In this document: piece after piece, positions 52,308 through 61,943 of the stretch | Position numbering within the stretch: position 1 is the first letter of the stretch | Layout of the letters: each line of letters opens with the position of its first letter | Assembly (NCBI RefSeq): GCF_003385115.1 | Contig: NZ_QUNI01000002.1 | Coordinates: 62,001-126,000, forward strand | Origin: Flavobacterium aquicola | GTDB taxonomy: Bacteria > Bacteroidota > Bacteroidia > Flavobacteriales > Flavobacteriaceae | Direction of reading: 5' to 3' | DNA: 64,000 nt | Program-made: the position numbers and the translations under genes | Notes under the pieces: model-generated | What the model was told of the DNA's origin: nothing | Databases searched by the model: none | The model's input: only the letters and a program-made list of their open reading frames with translations

Positions 52308-53208
52308 AGTCGGACCAACAGCCATAGGAAAAACAGCCTTGAGCATCAAGTTGGCCAATCATTTTAACTGTGACATCATTTCCTGCGACAGTCGGCAGTT
52401 TTTCAGGGAAATGACTATTGGAACAGCCGTGCCAAATCCCGAAGAACTAGCTACAGCGACACATCATTTCATTCAAAACAAATCCATTTTTGACAATTAT
52501 ACCGTAGGCGATTTCGAAAAAGAAGCGCTCATAAAAATCGAAGAACTATTTCAAACCAATGATTACGCAGTCCTCGTTGGAGGTTCCGGATTGTATGTAG
52601 ATGCCATTTTAAAAGGCTTTGACGAGTTTCCAGCCATAGATCCTGCCATTCGTGAAAACGTAAATTTAAATTATGAAAATCTCGGAATCGAATATTTACA
52701 ACAACAGTTAGAAACACTTGACCCAGAATATTTTCAAAAAATAACTTTCGAAAATCCGCAGACCTTACAAAACCCGCAACGCATGATGCGATTTGTAGAA
52801 GTTTGCCTAGGAACTGGAAAACCGTATTCCTCCTTTTTAAACCAAAAGAAAAACAACCGCAATTTCACACCAATCGTCATCGGTCTGGAAGCTGACAGAA
52901 ACGTAATTTACGATAGAATTAACCTGCGAGTCGATATTATGATCAATGAAGGACTTTTGGCGGAAGCCGAAACTTTATATCCAAACAAGGAATTAAACGC
53001 ATTACAAACGGTAGGATATAGAGAATTATTCAGTTACTTTGATGGAGATTTCACATTGCCTTTTGCCATTGAGGAAATCAAGAAAAACACACGCCGGTTT
53101 TCAAAACGTCAGCTCACATGGTTCAAACGCAAAGAAAACACCCAATGGTTTGATTATTTGACAGATCAAAAAAATATAATTAAGTACATTGAAAATCATT
53201 TAATATGA
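52288..53208 (+). CDS. miaA: tRNA dimethylallyltransferase
   Basis: 306 aa. Adds the dimethylallyl group to A37 of tRNAs that read UNN codons. P-loop GPTAIGKTALSIKLA at residues 8-22, DIISCDSRQFFREM (catalytic Asp), GSGLYVDAI, and QTVGYRELFSYFDG with KRQLTWFKRKENTQWFD. Length is normal. Followed with 4-bp overlap by the small membrane gene, so co-transcribed. Confidence 0.95.
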   Translation: MKYLITIVGPTAIGKTALSIKLANHFNCDIISCDSRQFFREMTIGTAVPNPEELATATHHFIQNKSIFDNYTVGDFEKEALIKIEELFQTNDYAVLVGGSGLYVDAILKGFDEFPAIDPAIRENVNLNYENLGIEYLQQQLETLDPEYFQKITFENPQTLQNPQRMMRFVEVCLGTGKPYSSFLNQKKNNRNFTPIVIGLEADRNVIYDRINLRVDIMINEGLLAEAETLYPNKELNALQTVGYRELFSYFDGDFTLPFAIEEIKKNTRRFSKRQLTWFKRKENTQWFDYLTDQKNIIKYIENHLI

Positions 53209-53417
53209 ATACATTAAAACTAATAGCTAAAACTATTTTTTTAATTTTTACTATATGTTTAATAATAGCATATTCTATTTCATTAGTAACAAAAATTGAA
53301 CAACCTCATTTTAAAAATTTAAATACTAAAGAATTAATTCTTTTAGGAATTCTATTATTAGGTTTTATTTTCATCAACTTCAAATTATTTTCCCCATACT
53401 TTAAAAATAAAAAATAA
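53205..53417 (+). CDS. Small two-helix membrane protein
   Basis: 70 aa. Two membrane helices (IFLIFTICLIIAYSISLV and LILLGILLLGFIFINFKLF) joined by a polar loop, short Lys-rich end. Overlaps miaA by 4 bp and lies 1 bp before the thioesterase gene. Unknown; more AT-rich than both neighbours. Confidence 0.65.
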   Translation: MNTLKLIAKTIFLIFTICLIIAYSISLVTKIEQPHFKNLNTKELILLGILLLGFIFINFKLFSPYFKNKK

Positions 53418-53418
53418 A

Positions 53419-54159
53419 ATGCCAATAAGTCCAGATTTTACCTCAATATTAAGCAAAGACTGGGAAATTAATTTTACCCAATGCACTCCAAACGGCTATT
53501 TAAAATACACTGATCTGTGTAATTTACTGCAATTAACAGCTGCCGCACATTCCGAAGTGGGCGGGATTAGTTTTACCGATATGCAGGAGTTCGACCAAGC
53601 ATGGGTGCTCAGCAGAATGCGTGTAGAAATTACCGAATTACCCAAATGGAGAGACGTTGTAACCGTAAAAACATGGATTAACTCATTAGAAAATTCTCGT
53701 TCGGTTCGTGCACTCGAAATGCACGTAAACGGCAAAAAAATAATAGGATCTGAAACCTTTTGGGCAGTTTTTAACACCAAAGCACGAAGACCGGAACCAT
53801 TGGCTTTGCCATACGAGCACTTTGAATTATTTCCCGACAAAAAAGCTACCGAAGAAGGTTTTTCTAAAATCAACATCAACCCCGAAAAAGAATCTGTTTT
53901 TGAAAAAACCGTTTATCTTTCAGACTTGGATATCGTAAATCATGCCAATAATGTCAAATATTTGGAATGGTGTCTGGATCATGTTGACGCAAAAAGAATT
54001 TTAAAACAAGAAGTCCAAAGCTTCGAAATGAATTTCCTGAAAGAGCTTTCCCTAAAAGACGAAGTCATCATTCACGAATGTGTCAATGAAACCGATGTCG
54101 TATTTAGCATTACTAAAGAAGATAAAACCTGCTTCGCTTTACAAATCAATTGGAAATAG
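53419..54159 (+). CDS. Acyl-ACP thioesterase family protein
   Basis: 246 aa. Double hotdog fold: YTDLCNLLQLTAAAHSEVGG and MQEFDQAWVLSRMRVEI in the first hotdog, with SRSVRALEMHVNGKKIIGSET; YLSDLDIVNHANNVKYLEWCL carries the catalytic region NHANNVKY of the second. Releases fatty acids from acyl-ACP. It is co-linear with miaA and the small membrane gene. Substrate chain length is unknown. Confidence 0.9.
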   Translation: MPISPDFTSILSKDWEINFTQCTPNGYLKYTDLCNLLQLTAAAHSEVGGISFTDMQEFDQAWVLSRMRVEITELPKWRDVVTVKTWINSLENSRSVRALEMHVNGKKIIGSETFWAVFNTKARRPEPLALPYEHFELFPDKKATEEGFSKININPEKESVFEKTVYLSDLDIVNHANNVKYLEWCLDHVDAKRILKQEVQSFEMNFLKELSLKDEVIIHECVNETDVVFSITKEDKTCFALQINWK

Positions 54160-54171
54160 ATCCTAAGTACA

Positions 54172-54219
54172 TAAAAAAAAGGCTGTGCCTAAATAGCACA
54201 ACCTCCCTTGATTTTTTTT
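54172..54219 (-). terminator. Terminator for the LamG/T9SS gene (two-way)
   Basis: On the minus strand AGGTTGTGC pairs with GCACAGCCT and runs into eight Ts. On the plus strand the same stem lacks an immediate T-run, so it mainly serves the minus-strand gene. Confidence 0.75.
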
Positions 54220-54234
54220 ATACTTTTTAAAAAA

Positions 54235-55188
54235 CTAATTCGATGTCAGTTTATTGTATGCTGTACTATTATGCAGATTAGTACTTACTTTCAATAAATA
54301 TGTACCTTCAGGCAGTGTGGTTATATCAATTTCATTTTTGTCACCGCTCAACACTTTAAAACCTTCTGAAGAATAAATTTCAGACAACTTAACATCCATT
54401 GCTTCTAAGGGATTAGACAGCGCTACATCAGATTTTGTAACAGTTTTTTTTGTAATTGTTTTTACACTTCCTTTTTGGGTTAAGGCTTTAGCCGGACTAA
54501 CCTCAGCAACTGCATCCTTTACTGCTATTGAAGAGCCATCATTATATATAGCTGCAACTTCTTGAGCTGATAAAGCGACATTATAAATTTTCAAATCATC
54601 TATATCAGCATTAATGCTAACTGCAGATCCCATTCTACCTATTCCAAAAACCACCGCAGAAGTCAGTTTTCTAGGACTTATAGATGATTTAATCAGTTCG
54701 CCGTCTCTATAAATTTTCGAAGTAAGTCCATCATACGTTACAGTATAGTTATACCAAATCCCCGCAGCAATTGTTGTCGTTACAATAACATCATTAGCCG
54801 GCCCCCAGCAGGCAAGATTTAAATCAGATGCTGAAGTGGTGGTACTTTGCTGTAATAAACCAAAATACTGGGCATTAGTTAAAGATCCATATCCCCAAAT
54901 ATAATTAGCTGTAGCAACATCATTATATTTAACCCAGATAGAAACTGTCCTTTGAGAATTAGAACATGGTAAATTAGCTATAGTTGCTTCTAGAACAGTA
55001 TTAGAAACACGTATTGCATTATTAGCCATACCTGCTCTATCCTTTACAAATTTAGCAATACCTGAAAATGAAATATCATTTGCTGTATTACTAAAATTAC
55101 CATTAAACTTAAATTCTTGAATTGCTGTTTGAGCATTAACTTGAAAAGAAAATACCAACATTACTGTAAAAAGTATAATTTTTTTCAT
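54235..55188 (-). CDS. Secreted LamG-domain protein with type IX sorting tail
   Basis: 317 aa. Signal peptide (IILFTVMLVFSFQVNAQ), a LamG/concanavalin-like fold (about 22-215) with ISFSGIAKFVKDRAG, VSIWVKYNDVATANYIWGYG and IDDLKIYNVALSAQEVAAIY, and a C-terminal type A sorting domain (about 240-317) with VLSGDKNEIDITTLPEGTYL. The tail sends it through the type IX system, so the organism should have T9SS. Likely a surface or secreted adhesin/carbohydrate-binding protein. Terminator downstream. The gap 55189-55463 is AT-rich and empty. Confidence 0.88.
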   Translation of the reverse strand: MKKIILFTVMLVFSFQVNAQTAIQEFKFNGNFSNTANDISFSGIAKFVKDRAGMANNAIRVSNTVLEATIANLPCSNSQRTVSIWVKYNDVATANYIWGYGSLTNAQYFGLLQQSTTTSASDLNLACWGPANDVIVTTTIAAGIWYNYTVTYDGLTSKIYRDGELIKSSISPRKLTSAVVFGIGRMGSAVSINADIDDLKIYNVALSAQEVAAIYNDGSSIAVKDAVAEVSPAKALTQKGSVKTITKKTVTKSDVALSNPLEAMDVKLSEIYSSEGFKVLSGDKNEIDITTLPEGTYLLKVSTNLHNSTAYNKLTSN

Positions 55189-55462
55189 AAGCTTGTAGGA
55201 TTAAATTTGACTATAAATAACCTGAGAATCATTTACATATCAAATTTAGAACTACATCGTAACAATATCCTAAATATTTCGATGAAATGTAAAAATACTC
55301 GTTTAATCAACTAAATATCATCAGCTTCAAATAAATTATACTCAACAAAAAGCAGATATAAACAGACTGTGTTAAAAAATTCACATTATTTTAACTGTTT
55401 GATTATTGAATTAAAAATACAAAAACAACAGCTACTTCTTATTAATTAAAAATCTAATAGGC

Positions 55463-55496
55463 AAAAAAAAGCTCCAGATTTACATCTAGAGCTTTT
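55463..55496 (-). terminator. Intrinsic terminator after the cysteine synthase-like gene
   Basis: On the minus strand AAAGCTCTAGAT pairs with ATCTGGAGCTTT and runs into Ts, 24 bp after the stop at 55520. Confidence 0.9.
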
Positions 55497-55519
55497 CGTA
55501 TAATTAACAGTAAAATAAT

Positions 55520-56560
55520 TTATTTGATAAATTCTATTTTCTGCGCTTCTTCTTCATTAACACTATCAAAGAATCCTTGATCGTTCATCCAGTCATCGCT
55601 AAACACTTTACTCATATAACGAGAACCATGATCTGGGAATATGGCAACTACATTACTATTTTCATCAAACTCACCTTCTTCAGCATATTGCTTGATAGCT
55701 TGCATTACTGCCCCTGAAGTATAACCAACAAATAATCCTTCTTTCCTAGTAATTTCTCTTGCGGAGTGAGCACTTTCCTCATCAGATACCTTGATAAATT
55801 TATCAATAATATCAAAGTCAGTTGCTGATGGAATTAAATTTTTACCCAATCCTTCTATTCTGTATGGGTAAATTTCATCGTTATCAAATTCCTTGGTTTC
55901 ATGGTATTTTTTCAATACTGACCCAAAAGCGTCTACACCAAGAATCTTAACATTAGGATTTTGTTCCTTAAGAAATTTTGCAGTTCCAGAAATTGTTCCT
56001 CCAGTTCCGCTACAAGCAACAAGATGTGTTATTTTACCATTCGTTTGTTTCCAAATTTCAGGTCCTGTTGTTTTATAATGAGCATCAATATTTAATTGGT
56101 TAAAATACTGATTGATATAAATTGACCCTTTTGTTTCTTCATGAAGTCGTTTTGCTACATTGTAGTAAGAACGCTCATCATCAGCAGATACGTGAGCGGG
56201 GCAAACATATACCTTAGCCCCTAAACTCCTTAACATATCGATTTTATCTTTTGAAGATTTGGAACTCACCGCAAGAATACAGTTGTACCCCTTTATGATG
56301 CTTACCATTGCCAAACTAAATCCCGTATTACCAGAAGTAGTTTCGATTATAGTATCCCCTGGAGATAAAATCCCTTTTTTTTCTGCTTCTTCAATAATGT
56401 ATAAAGCAATTCTATCTTTCGAAGAATGTCCCGGATTAAAAGACTCTACTTTTGCATAGAAGTTTCCTTTTAAATTCTCGGTTATACTATTTAGCTTAAC
56501 AAGTGGCGTATTACCTATTAACTCTAAAATATTATTATAAGCATTTATTTCTTCTTTCAT
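55520..56560 (-). CDS. PLP-dependent cysteine synthase family protein
   Basis: 346 aa. Fold type II PLP enzyme: [16 protein letters not shown] at the N-terminus, [10 protein letters not shown] with the PLP Lys (about 48), [13 protein letters not shown] (Asn binding PLP), and [20 protein letters not shown] for the phosphate. It is close in plan to cysteine synthase and cystathionine beta-synthase without a regulatory CBS domain. Which reaction it performs is not clear: the serine-side GTGGTI site is common to both. Stands alone. Confidence 0.87.
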   Translation of the reverse strand: MKEEINAYNNILELIGNTPLVKLNSITENLKGNFYAKVESFNPGHSSKDRIALYIIEEAEKKGILSPGDTIIETTSGNTGFSLAMVSIIKGYNCILAVSSKSSKDKIDMLRSLGAKVYVCPAHVSADDERSYYNVAKRLHEETKGSIYINQYFNQLNIDAHYKTTGPEIWKQTNGKITHLVACSGTGGTISGTAKFLKEQNPNVKILGVDAFGSVLKKYHETKEFDNDEIYPYRIEGLGKNLIPSATDFDIIDKFIKVSDEESAHSAREITRKEGLFVGYTSGAVMQAIKQYAEEGEFDENSNVVAIFPDHGSRYMSKVFSDDWMNDQGFFDSVNEEEAQKIEFIK

Positions 56561-56633
56561 AAAAAAATAGTTTATCTGAGAGCATTTTTTTAATAGACCC
56601 CGATATGATGCAAATCTAACAAAAAAATTCTAA

Positions 56634-58694
56634 TTAGTCTTTAATTTTCTCTAAATCTAATAAAAAACTATACTCTTTTGCCAATTCCTTAAGAGCTTCA
56701 AAGCGACCTGAAGCACCACCATGTCCTGCATCCATATTGGTATCCAAATAAAGTACATTATCATCTGTTTTTACGGCACGCAATTTAGCCACCCATTTAG
56801 CTGGTTCCCAATACTGTACTTGCGAATCATGCAAACCTGTAGACACGTACATATTTGGATATTTTTGAGGCAAAACATTATCGTATGGTGAGTAAGACAG
56901 CATATAATCATGATATTCCCGAACATTTGGATTACCCCATTCGTCATATTCTCCAGTCGTAAGCGGAATACTATCATCCAGCATAGTGGTTATCACATCT
57001 ACAAAAGCCACCTGAGCGATTACTCCATTGTATAATTCAGGCGCAGTATTAACAACTACACCCATCAACAAACCACCAGCTGAACCGCCTTCGGCATATA
57101 AATGCTGTGGTGATGTATATTTTTCGGCAATCAAAAATTTGGAACAATCTATGAAATCAGTAAATGTATTTTTTTTCTTCAATAACTTCCCATCTTCATA
57201 CCATTGTCTTCCCAAATCTTCACCCCCGCGGATATGCGCAATTGCAAAAATAAAGCCTCGATCCAATAACGTTAAACGAGTCGTAGAAAAAGTTGCATCC
57301 ATAGAATGACCATAAGAACCATAAGCATATTGAAGCAATGGATTTGCACCATCTTTCTTCAAACCTTTCCTGTACACCATCGAAATAGGTATCCTAACAC
57401 CATCTTCCGCTGTAGCCCAAACACGTTCTTCGACATAATTGTTTTTATCAAACTTTCCACCTAATACTTCTTGCTCTTTTTTGATTTCTTTGGCTTTGGT
57501 TTTCATATTGAAATCAATAATTGACGATGGTGTAGTCATAGATTGATAGCCATAACGCAAAACATCGGTGTCAAAATCAACATTTCCTGTTGCATAAGCA
57601 GTATAGGTTTCACTTTCAAAAGGAAGATAATACTCCCCTTCTCCATTCCAAGGCATAATTCGGATTTTATTCAAACCATTTTCGCGTTCTTCCAGAACTA
57701 AAAAATCTTTAAATATCTCAATATCTTCTAGCAAAACATCGCCTCTATGAGGAATTACTTCTTCCCAATTGGTTTTTGATGTTTTGTTTACCGAAGTTTT
57801 CATCAATTTAAAATTCTCCGCCTTGTCCTTATTGGTTAAAATATAAAAACTATCACCATAATGATTGATACTATATTCCAATCCTCGAACTCTTTTCTGA
57901 AAAATTTTAAATTCTTCGTCAGGAGTATCGGCATCAAGGATTTGATACTCCGTAGTCAATGTACTCCCTGATTCAATAGCCAAATATTTTCTAGATTTGG
58001 ACTTAAGAATCTCCACATTAAAAGTTTCGTCTTTTTCAAAATAAACCAATACATCATCTGTTTGCTTTGAACCTAATTTGTGCTTGAAAATTTTATCCGA
58101 ACGCAACGTAACATCATCTTGATCCGAATAAAATATGGTTTTATTATCATTGGCCCAAACTGCGCTACCAGTGACATTTTCTATTTTATCATCTAAAATT
58201 TCGTTGGTTTCCAAGTTTTTGACTTGAATGGTATAAATCCTTCTTCCAACAATATCATAGCTAAAAAGAGCCAGCTTATTATCTGGGCTGATACTCAACG
58301 CTCCCAATTGAAAATAAGGCTTATCATTTGCCATTTCATTGCAATTGAAAAGTATTTCTTCTTTTGCCGAAAGGCTTTCTTTTTTTCGGGAATAAATTGG
58401 ATAGTTCTGCCCTTTTTCATAGCGGGTGATATAATAATACCCATTAAAAAAATAAGGAACCGATTGATCGTCTTCCTTAATTCGGCTTTTCATTTCTTCA
58501 AAAAGAGCTTTTTGAAAATCTTTGGTATGTGCTGTTTTTTCTTGGTAATAAGCGTTTTCCTGATTCAAATAATCAATAACTTCAGGATTTTCTCGGTCAT
58601 TTAACCAAAAATAATTATCAATTCGAACTTCACCAAATTTTTTTAATTTCTTAGGAATAACTTTAGCTACAGGGGCTGTACTATTTTCTGGCAT
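56634..58694 (-). CDS. ptrB: Oligopeptidase B (S9A serine peptidase)
   Basis: 686 aa without a signal peptide, so cytoplasmic. Beta-propeller (about 70-400) and hydrolase domain with the catalytic Ser in EGGSAGGLLMG (about 528), Asp in STGLHDSQVQYWEP and His in DAGHGGASGR (about 650). It cuts short peptides after basic residues. The segment YGSYGHSMDATFS and IAHIRGGEDLGRQWYEDGK are oligopeptidase-B-like. Compare with the secreted S9A at 21750. Monocistronic. Confidence 0.92.
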   Translation of the reverse strand: MPENSTAPVAKVIPKKLKKFGEVRIDNYFWLNDRENPEVIDYLNQENAYYQEKTAHTKDFQKALFEEMKSRIKEDDQSVPYFFNGYYYITRYEKGQNYPIYSRKKESLSAKEEILFNCNEMANDKPYFQLGALSISPDNKLALFSYDIVGRRIYTIQVKNLETNEILDDKIENVTGSAVWANDNKTIFYSDQDDVTLRSDKIFKHKLGSKQTDDVLVYFEKDETFNVEILKSKSRKYLAIESGSTLTTEYQILDADTPDEEFKIFQKRVRGLEYSINHYGDSFYILTNKDKAENFKLMKTSVNKTSKTNWEEVIPHRGDVLLEDIEIFKDFLVLEERENGLNKIRIMPWNGEGEYYLPFESETYTAYATGNVDFDTDVLRYGYQSMTTPSSIIDFNMKTKAKEIKKEQEVLGGKFDKNNYVEERVWATAEDGVRIPISMVYRKGLKKDGANPLLQYAYGSYGHSMDATFSTTRLTLLDRGFIFAIAHIRGGEDLGRQWYEDGKLLKKKNTFTDFIDCSKFLIAEKYTSPQHLYAEGGSAGGLLMGVVVNTAPELYNGVIAQVAFVDVITTMLDDSIPLTTGEYDEWGNPNVREYHDYMLSYSPYDNVLPQKYPNMYVSTGLHDSQVQYWEPAKWVAKLRAVKTDDNVLYLDTNMDAGHGGASGRFEALKELAKEYSFLLDLEKIKD

Positions 58695-58801
58695 TGTTTG
58701 CGAGTTGATTTAGTATTATTACGATTGCAAAAATAACATAAAGCGGTTTCAAAACGAATTCGATTTTTATCTTATTTAACATAACTAAATGTCAAATTGC
58801 G

Positions 58802-58809
58802 TAATTTTG
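58802..58809 (+). promoter_or_regulatory. Possible promoter -7 element before ybaB
   Basis: TAATTTTG fits TAnnTTTG, 26 bp before the start at 58836. The -33 element is weak (TTTA, 23 bp upstream). Confidence 0.35.
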
Positions 58810-58835
58810 TTTTCAATAATTTAAAAATCACCAAA

Positions 58836-59156
58836 ATGGATTTAATGGGAATGATGGGCAAACTTAGAGAAACCCAACAAAAAATCGAAGATACTAAAAA
58901 ACGTTTAGACACAGTACTAATTGACGAACAAAGTAATGACAGTCTGCTAAAAGTTACCTTGACTGCCAATACAAAAATTAAATCAATCACCATTGATGAT
59001 TCTCTATTGGAAGACAAGGAACAACTGGAAGATTACTTGATTTTGGTACTAAATAAAGCGATTGAAAAAGCAGCAACAATCAACCAAGCAGAGTTGGATG
59101 CTGTTGCCAAAATGGATATGCCGATGATTCCAGGAATGGACAATCTTTTTAAATAA
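58836..59156 (+). CDS. ybaB: YbaB/EbfC-family nucleoid-associated protein
   Basis: 106 aa. [20 protein letters not shown] (helical N-terminus), then the beta region with [17 protein letters not shown] and the closing helix. Forms dimers that bind DNA without strong sequence preference. The ATG at 58836 ([10 protein letters not shown]) is the family start; an earlier in-frame start at 58797 lies in the promoter-like region. In many bacteria it is linked to recR and dnaX; here it is alone. Confidence 0.92.
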   Translation: MDLMGMMGKLRETQQKIEDTKKRLDTVLIDEQSNDSLLKVTLTANTKIKSITIDDSLLEDKEQLEDYLILVLNKAIEKAATINQAELDAVAKMDMPMIPGMDNLFK

Positions 59157-59162
59157 AATTCA

Positions 59163-59202
59163 AAAAGGGTTTAAAGCTGAATAGTTTTCTTTAAACCCTT
59201 TA
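59163..59202 (+). terminator. Terminator-like hairpin after ybaB
   Basis: AAAGGGTTTAAAG pairs perfectly with CTTTAAACCCTTT over a 12-base loop; only a short T/A tail follows. Confidence 0.7.
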
Positions 59203-59277
59203 AACAAAACAACAATTCTAAAGCTAAATTGACTTAGAAACAAAAAATCAAGTACCTCAAAAATACCCTAAAAAAAC

Positions 59278-60276
59278 ATGAAGCTTTTAATGAAAATCTC
59301 AGCTGTTATTTACATAGCACTTCTTTTTTCTTGTTCAAACGACACGCCTGCATCTTCAGAAAACAACACATCTAAACCTTCTGACAACAACAAAATCAAA
59401 GATGACTTCAGTTATTTAGCTGTAAATGCATCAGGGAAAATTCAAAAAATCGGAAATAATACAGGTAAAATAAGTACATTTTCTCAATTCGAAGGATTAA
59501 ACGAATCCTATTTTGTCCATTTAAACAACATTACGACCAATTCAGAAAAAATATTTTTAATTAATCATATTTCTCCAAGTGACAAACTTTACATTTTTGA
59601 TAAAAAAACAAAAACAACAATATCAAAAGAATTAGTTTTTCCAAAGGAAATTACAGGATTTGAGCCTACTTTAACTTCCATTATATGGGATGAGTCAAAA
59701 AAAATACTTTATGGAATTATTGTTGACAATCCCTATAGCAAATCCCCCACAAATACATGCTATTTTATAAAAATCAATCCAAATAATTTTACAATAACAT
59801 ACGAAGGATTAACTTTCAACCAAACTGCCTCTTCTTCAGCTTATTTGAATAACAACAAAGTATATAGTTCCTACCTTAATGATGGGTTTACTATTGAAAT
59901 AGATTTAGTAAATAATACTGCAAAAAAAGTATTATATAATAATGCCAAAACCACATATATAAAACCTATTGCTTATGACAACAATATGGCTTATTGTTTC
60001 AGACAAGTGCCAAGCCGTAATATATTAACAAAGTTAAATCTGAGCAATAATACATACGAGGATGTATTACCGAATGAAAGCTTTTACTCCTACCCACCTT
60101 TTGGAAATGGTTTTATAGACAAATTGAACGATCAATACATTTGTTTCATGACCGACAGCCAGCAATTTCAAATTTTAAAATACAATATTTCCACCAAAAC
60201 TTTCAGTGTTTTAAAGATAACTTCTGATTCGACAATTGACAGTAATCTTATAATTATTGACAAAATCGACAATTAA
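59278..60276 (+). CDS. Lipoprotein of unknown function, propeller-like
   Basis: 332 aa. Lipobox LLFSC (Cys19) then a Ser/Asn-rich linker (NDTPASSENNTSKPSDN) and a repetitive beta-rich body (for example FSYLAVNASGKIQKIGNNTG, TCYFIKINPNNFTI and KLNLSNNTYEDVLP), consistent with a beta-propeller lipoprotein. No catalytic motif is seen. AT-rich compared with neighbours. Own terminator. Confidence 0.78.
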   Translation: MKLLMKISAVIYIALLFSCSNDTPASSENNTSKPSDNNKIKDDFSYLAVNASGKIQKIGNNTGKISTFSQFEGLNESYFVHLNNITTNSEKIFLINHISPSDKLYIFDKKTKTTISKELVFPKEITGFEPTLTSIIWDESKKILYGIIVDNPYSKSPTNTCYFIKINPNNFTITYEGLTFNQTASSSAYLNNNKVYSSYLNDGFTIEIDLVNNTAKKVLYNNAKTTYIKPIAYDNNMAYCFRQVPSRNILTKLNLSNNTYEDVLPNESFYSYPPFGNGFIDKLNDQYICFMTDSQQFQILKYNISTKTFSVLKITSDSTIDSNLIIIDKIDN

Positions 60277-60292
60277 AACAGTAAATAATTTT

Positions 60293-60333
60293 AAAAAAAA
60301 CTTGCAAGACTTATTTCCTGCAAGGTTTTTTTC
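60293..60333 (+). terminator. Intrinsic terminator after the 332-aa lipoprotein
   Basis: AAACTTGCAAG and CCTGCAAGGTTT form a stem with one G-T pair, then Ts. Confidence 0.85.
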
Positions 60334-60363
60334 AAACTTTGAACATCTTAATTTTAATGAATT

Positions 60364-60807
60364 ATGATAACAAACTTAACTTTCAGAAAAGCATCCAAAG
60401 AAGACATCGAATTTCTCCTTTGGCTTCGCAAAGAAACGATGGTACAGTATCTCATTAATTCGAGAATGGAAGTAAACGAAGAAAGTCATTTAAGCCGAAT
60501 AAATTACCATTTTGAACATGCCAAAATAATTCTATTAAATAATCAAAAAATTGGACTTTTAAAAACAGCCGAACAAGATGGCGAAATTGAAATCCTTCAA
60601 ATTCAGATAGCTCCAAACCATCAAAACAAAGGTATCGGAAGCCAAATCATCAAATCCATTCTAAAAGAATCTTTCGCAAAGAAAATCCCAGTAAGACTAA
60701 GTGTCCTTAAAGCAAACAAAGCCCAAACTCTATATAAGAATTTAGGCTTTGAAATATATGATGAAAATGAATTTTCATATTTTATGAAAACTACTTTAAA
60801 CGTTTAA
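60364..60807 (+). CDS. GNAT-family acetyltransferase
   Basis: 147 aa. FRKASKEDIEFLLWLRKETM at the start, the acetyl-CoA loop IAPNHQNKGIGSQIIKSIL and LSVLKANKAQTLYKNLGFEIY. Substrate unknown. It is convergent with the threonine aldolase gene (12-bp gap). Confidence 0.86.
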   Translation: MITNLTFRKASKEDIEFLLWLRKETMVQYLINSRMEVNEESHLSRINYHFEHAKIILLNNQKIGLLKTAEQDGEIEILQIQIAPNHQNKGIGSQIIKSILKESFAKKIPVRLSVLKANKAQTLYKNLGFEIYDENEFSYFMKTTLNV

Positions 60808-60819
60808 ACATTCTTAAAC

Positions 60820-61845
60820 CTACAAAACAATCTTCTGCAGCGTCTCCAAAACATACGTATGCATGACTTCTTTATAATCAAGATGCGTTACAATTCTAAG
60901 TTTTCCATGTCCAAGGGAACTAATCAAAATATTTTTCTCTTTCAGCTTCTCGATAAGTAATTTTTCACTCAAACCTTCTCGGACCGAAAAAATCAAAATG
61001 TTAGTTTCTACAGGCTCAACTTTACCAATCCAAGGCAATCTTAACAAAACTTCAGCAATTTCCCTGGCTCTTCTATGATCGTCAACTAATTTGGCAATAT
61101 TGTTGTCTATCGCAAAATTTCCTGCAGCAGCAAGATATCCAACCTGACGCATTCCTCCGCCTAATATTTTTCTAATTCGTAATGCCCTATGAATTGTAGC
61201 TTTATCACCCAAAAGCACTGAACCAATCGGTGCTCCCAAACCTTTGGACAAACAAACCGAAATCGTATCAAATAACGCCCCAAACTCTCTTGGATGCTGT
61301 TTTTTGGCAACAACGGCATTCCAAATCCGGGCGCCATCTAAATGAAATTTTAAATTATTAGCAACACAAACTGCTTTTATTTTTTTCAGTTCATTTAAAT
61401 CATAACAAGCTCCACCACCTTTATTTGTTGTATTTTCCACACAAACCAAACTCGTAAGCGGGCTATGATAAAATTCAGGATCATTTATTGCACCAGCTAC
61501 CTGCTCGGCCGTAATCATGCCGCGAACTCCATCCAATAAACAGCAGGAAACTCCGCTATTAAACGAAACTCCACCTCCTTCATAGTGATATACGTGAGCA
61601 TATTTATCGGCTATCAATTGCTCACCTGGCTGTGTATGCAGCTTAATCGCCGTTTGATTTGCCATAGTTCCCGATGGAAAAAAAAGCCCCGCTTCCATAC
61701 CAAACATACTTGCCAATCTTGCCTCGAGCGCAATAACTGTAGGGTCTTGTTTATACACATCATCCCCCACTTGGGCATTAAACATGTATTGCAGCATTTC
61801 GACCGATGGTTTGGTAATCGTATCACTAATCAAATTTATTTCCAT
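60820..61845 (-). CDS. ltaE: L-threonine aldolase / beta-eliminating lyase family
   Basis: 341 aa PLP enzyme, fold type I. SDTITKPSVEMLQYMFNAQV at the start, FPSGTMANQTAIKL, HLDGARIWNAVV with the PLP Asp, and the PLP Lys in SVCLSKGLGAPIGS (about 201). Splits L-threonine (or allo-threonine) into glycine and acetaldehyde. It is divergent from prfB with a 98-bp gap. Confidence 0.92.
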   Translation of the reverse strand: MEINLISDTITKPSVEMLQYMFNAQVGDDVYKQDPTVIALEARLASMFGMEAGLFFPSGTMANQTAIKLHTQPGEQLIADKYAHVYHYEGGGVSFNSGVSCCLLDGVRGMITAEQVAGAINDPEFYHSPLTSLVCVENTTNKGGGACYDLNELKKIKAVCVANNLKFHLDGARIWNAVVAKKQHPREFGALFDTISVCLSKGLGAPIGSVLLGDKATIHRALRIRKILGGGMRQVGYLAAAGNFAIDNNIAKLVDDHRRAREIAEVLLRLPWIGKVEPVETNILIFSVREGLSEKLLIEKLKEKNILISSLGHGKLRIVTHLDYKEVMHTYVLETLQKIVL

Positions 61846-61943
61846 AATCTAAAAACTAAATCCTATTTTTGTAAACTCAAAACTAGTAAAATTATTATCA
61901 GGAGTTGATCCAATAATTTTCGACACAAAATTACTATAAATTT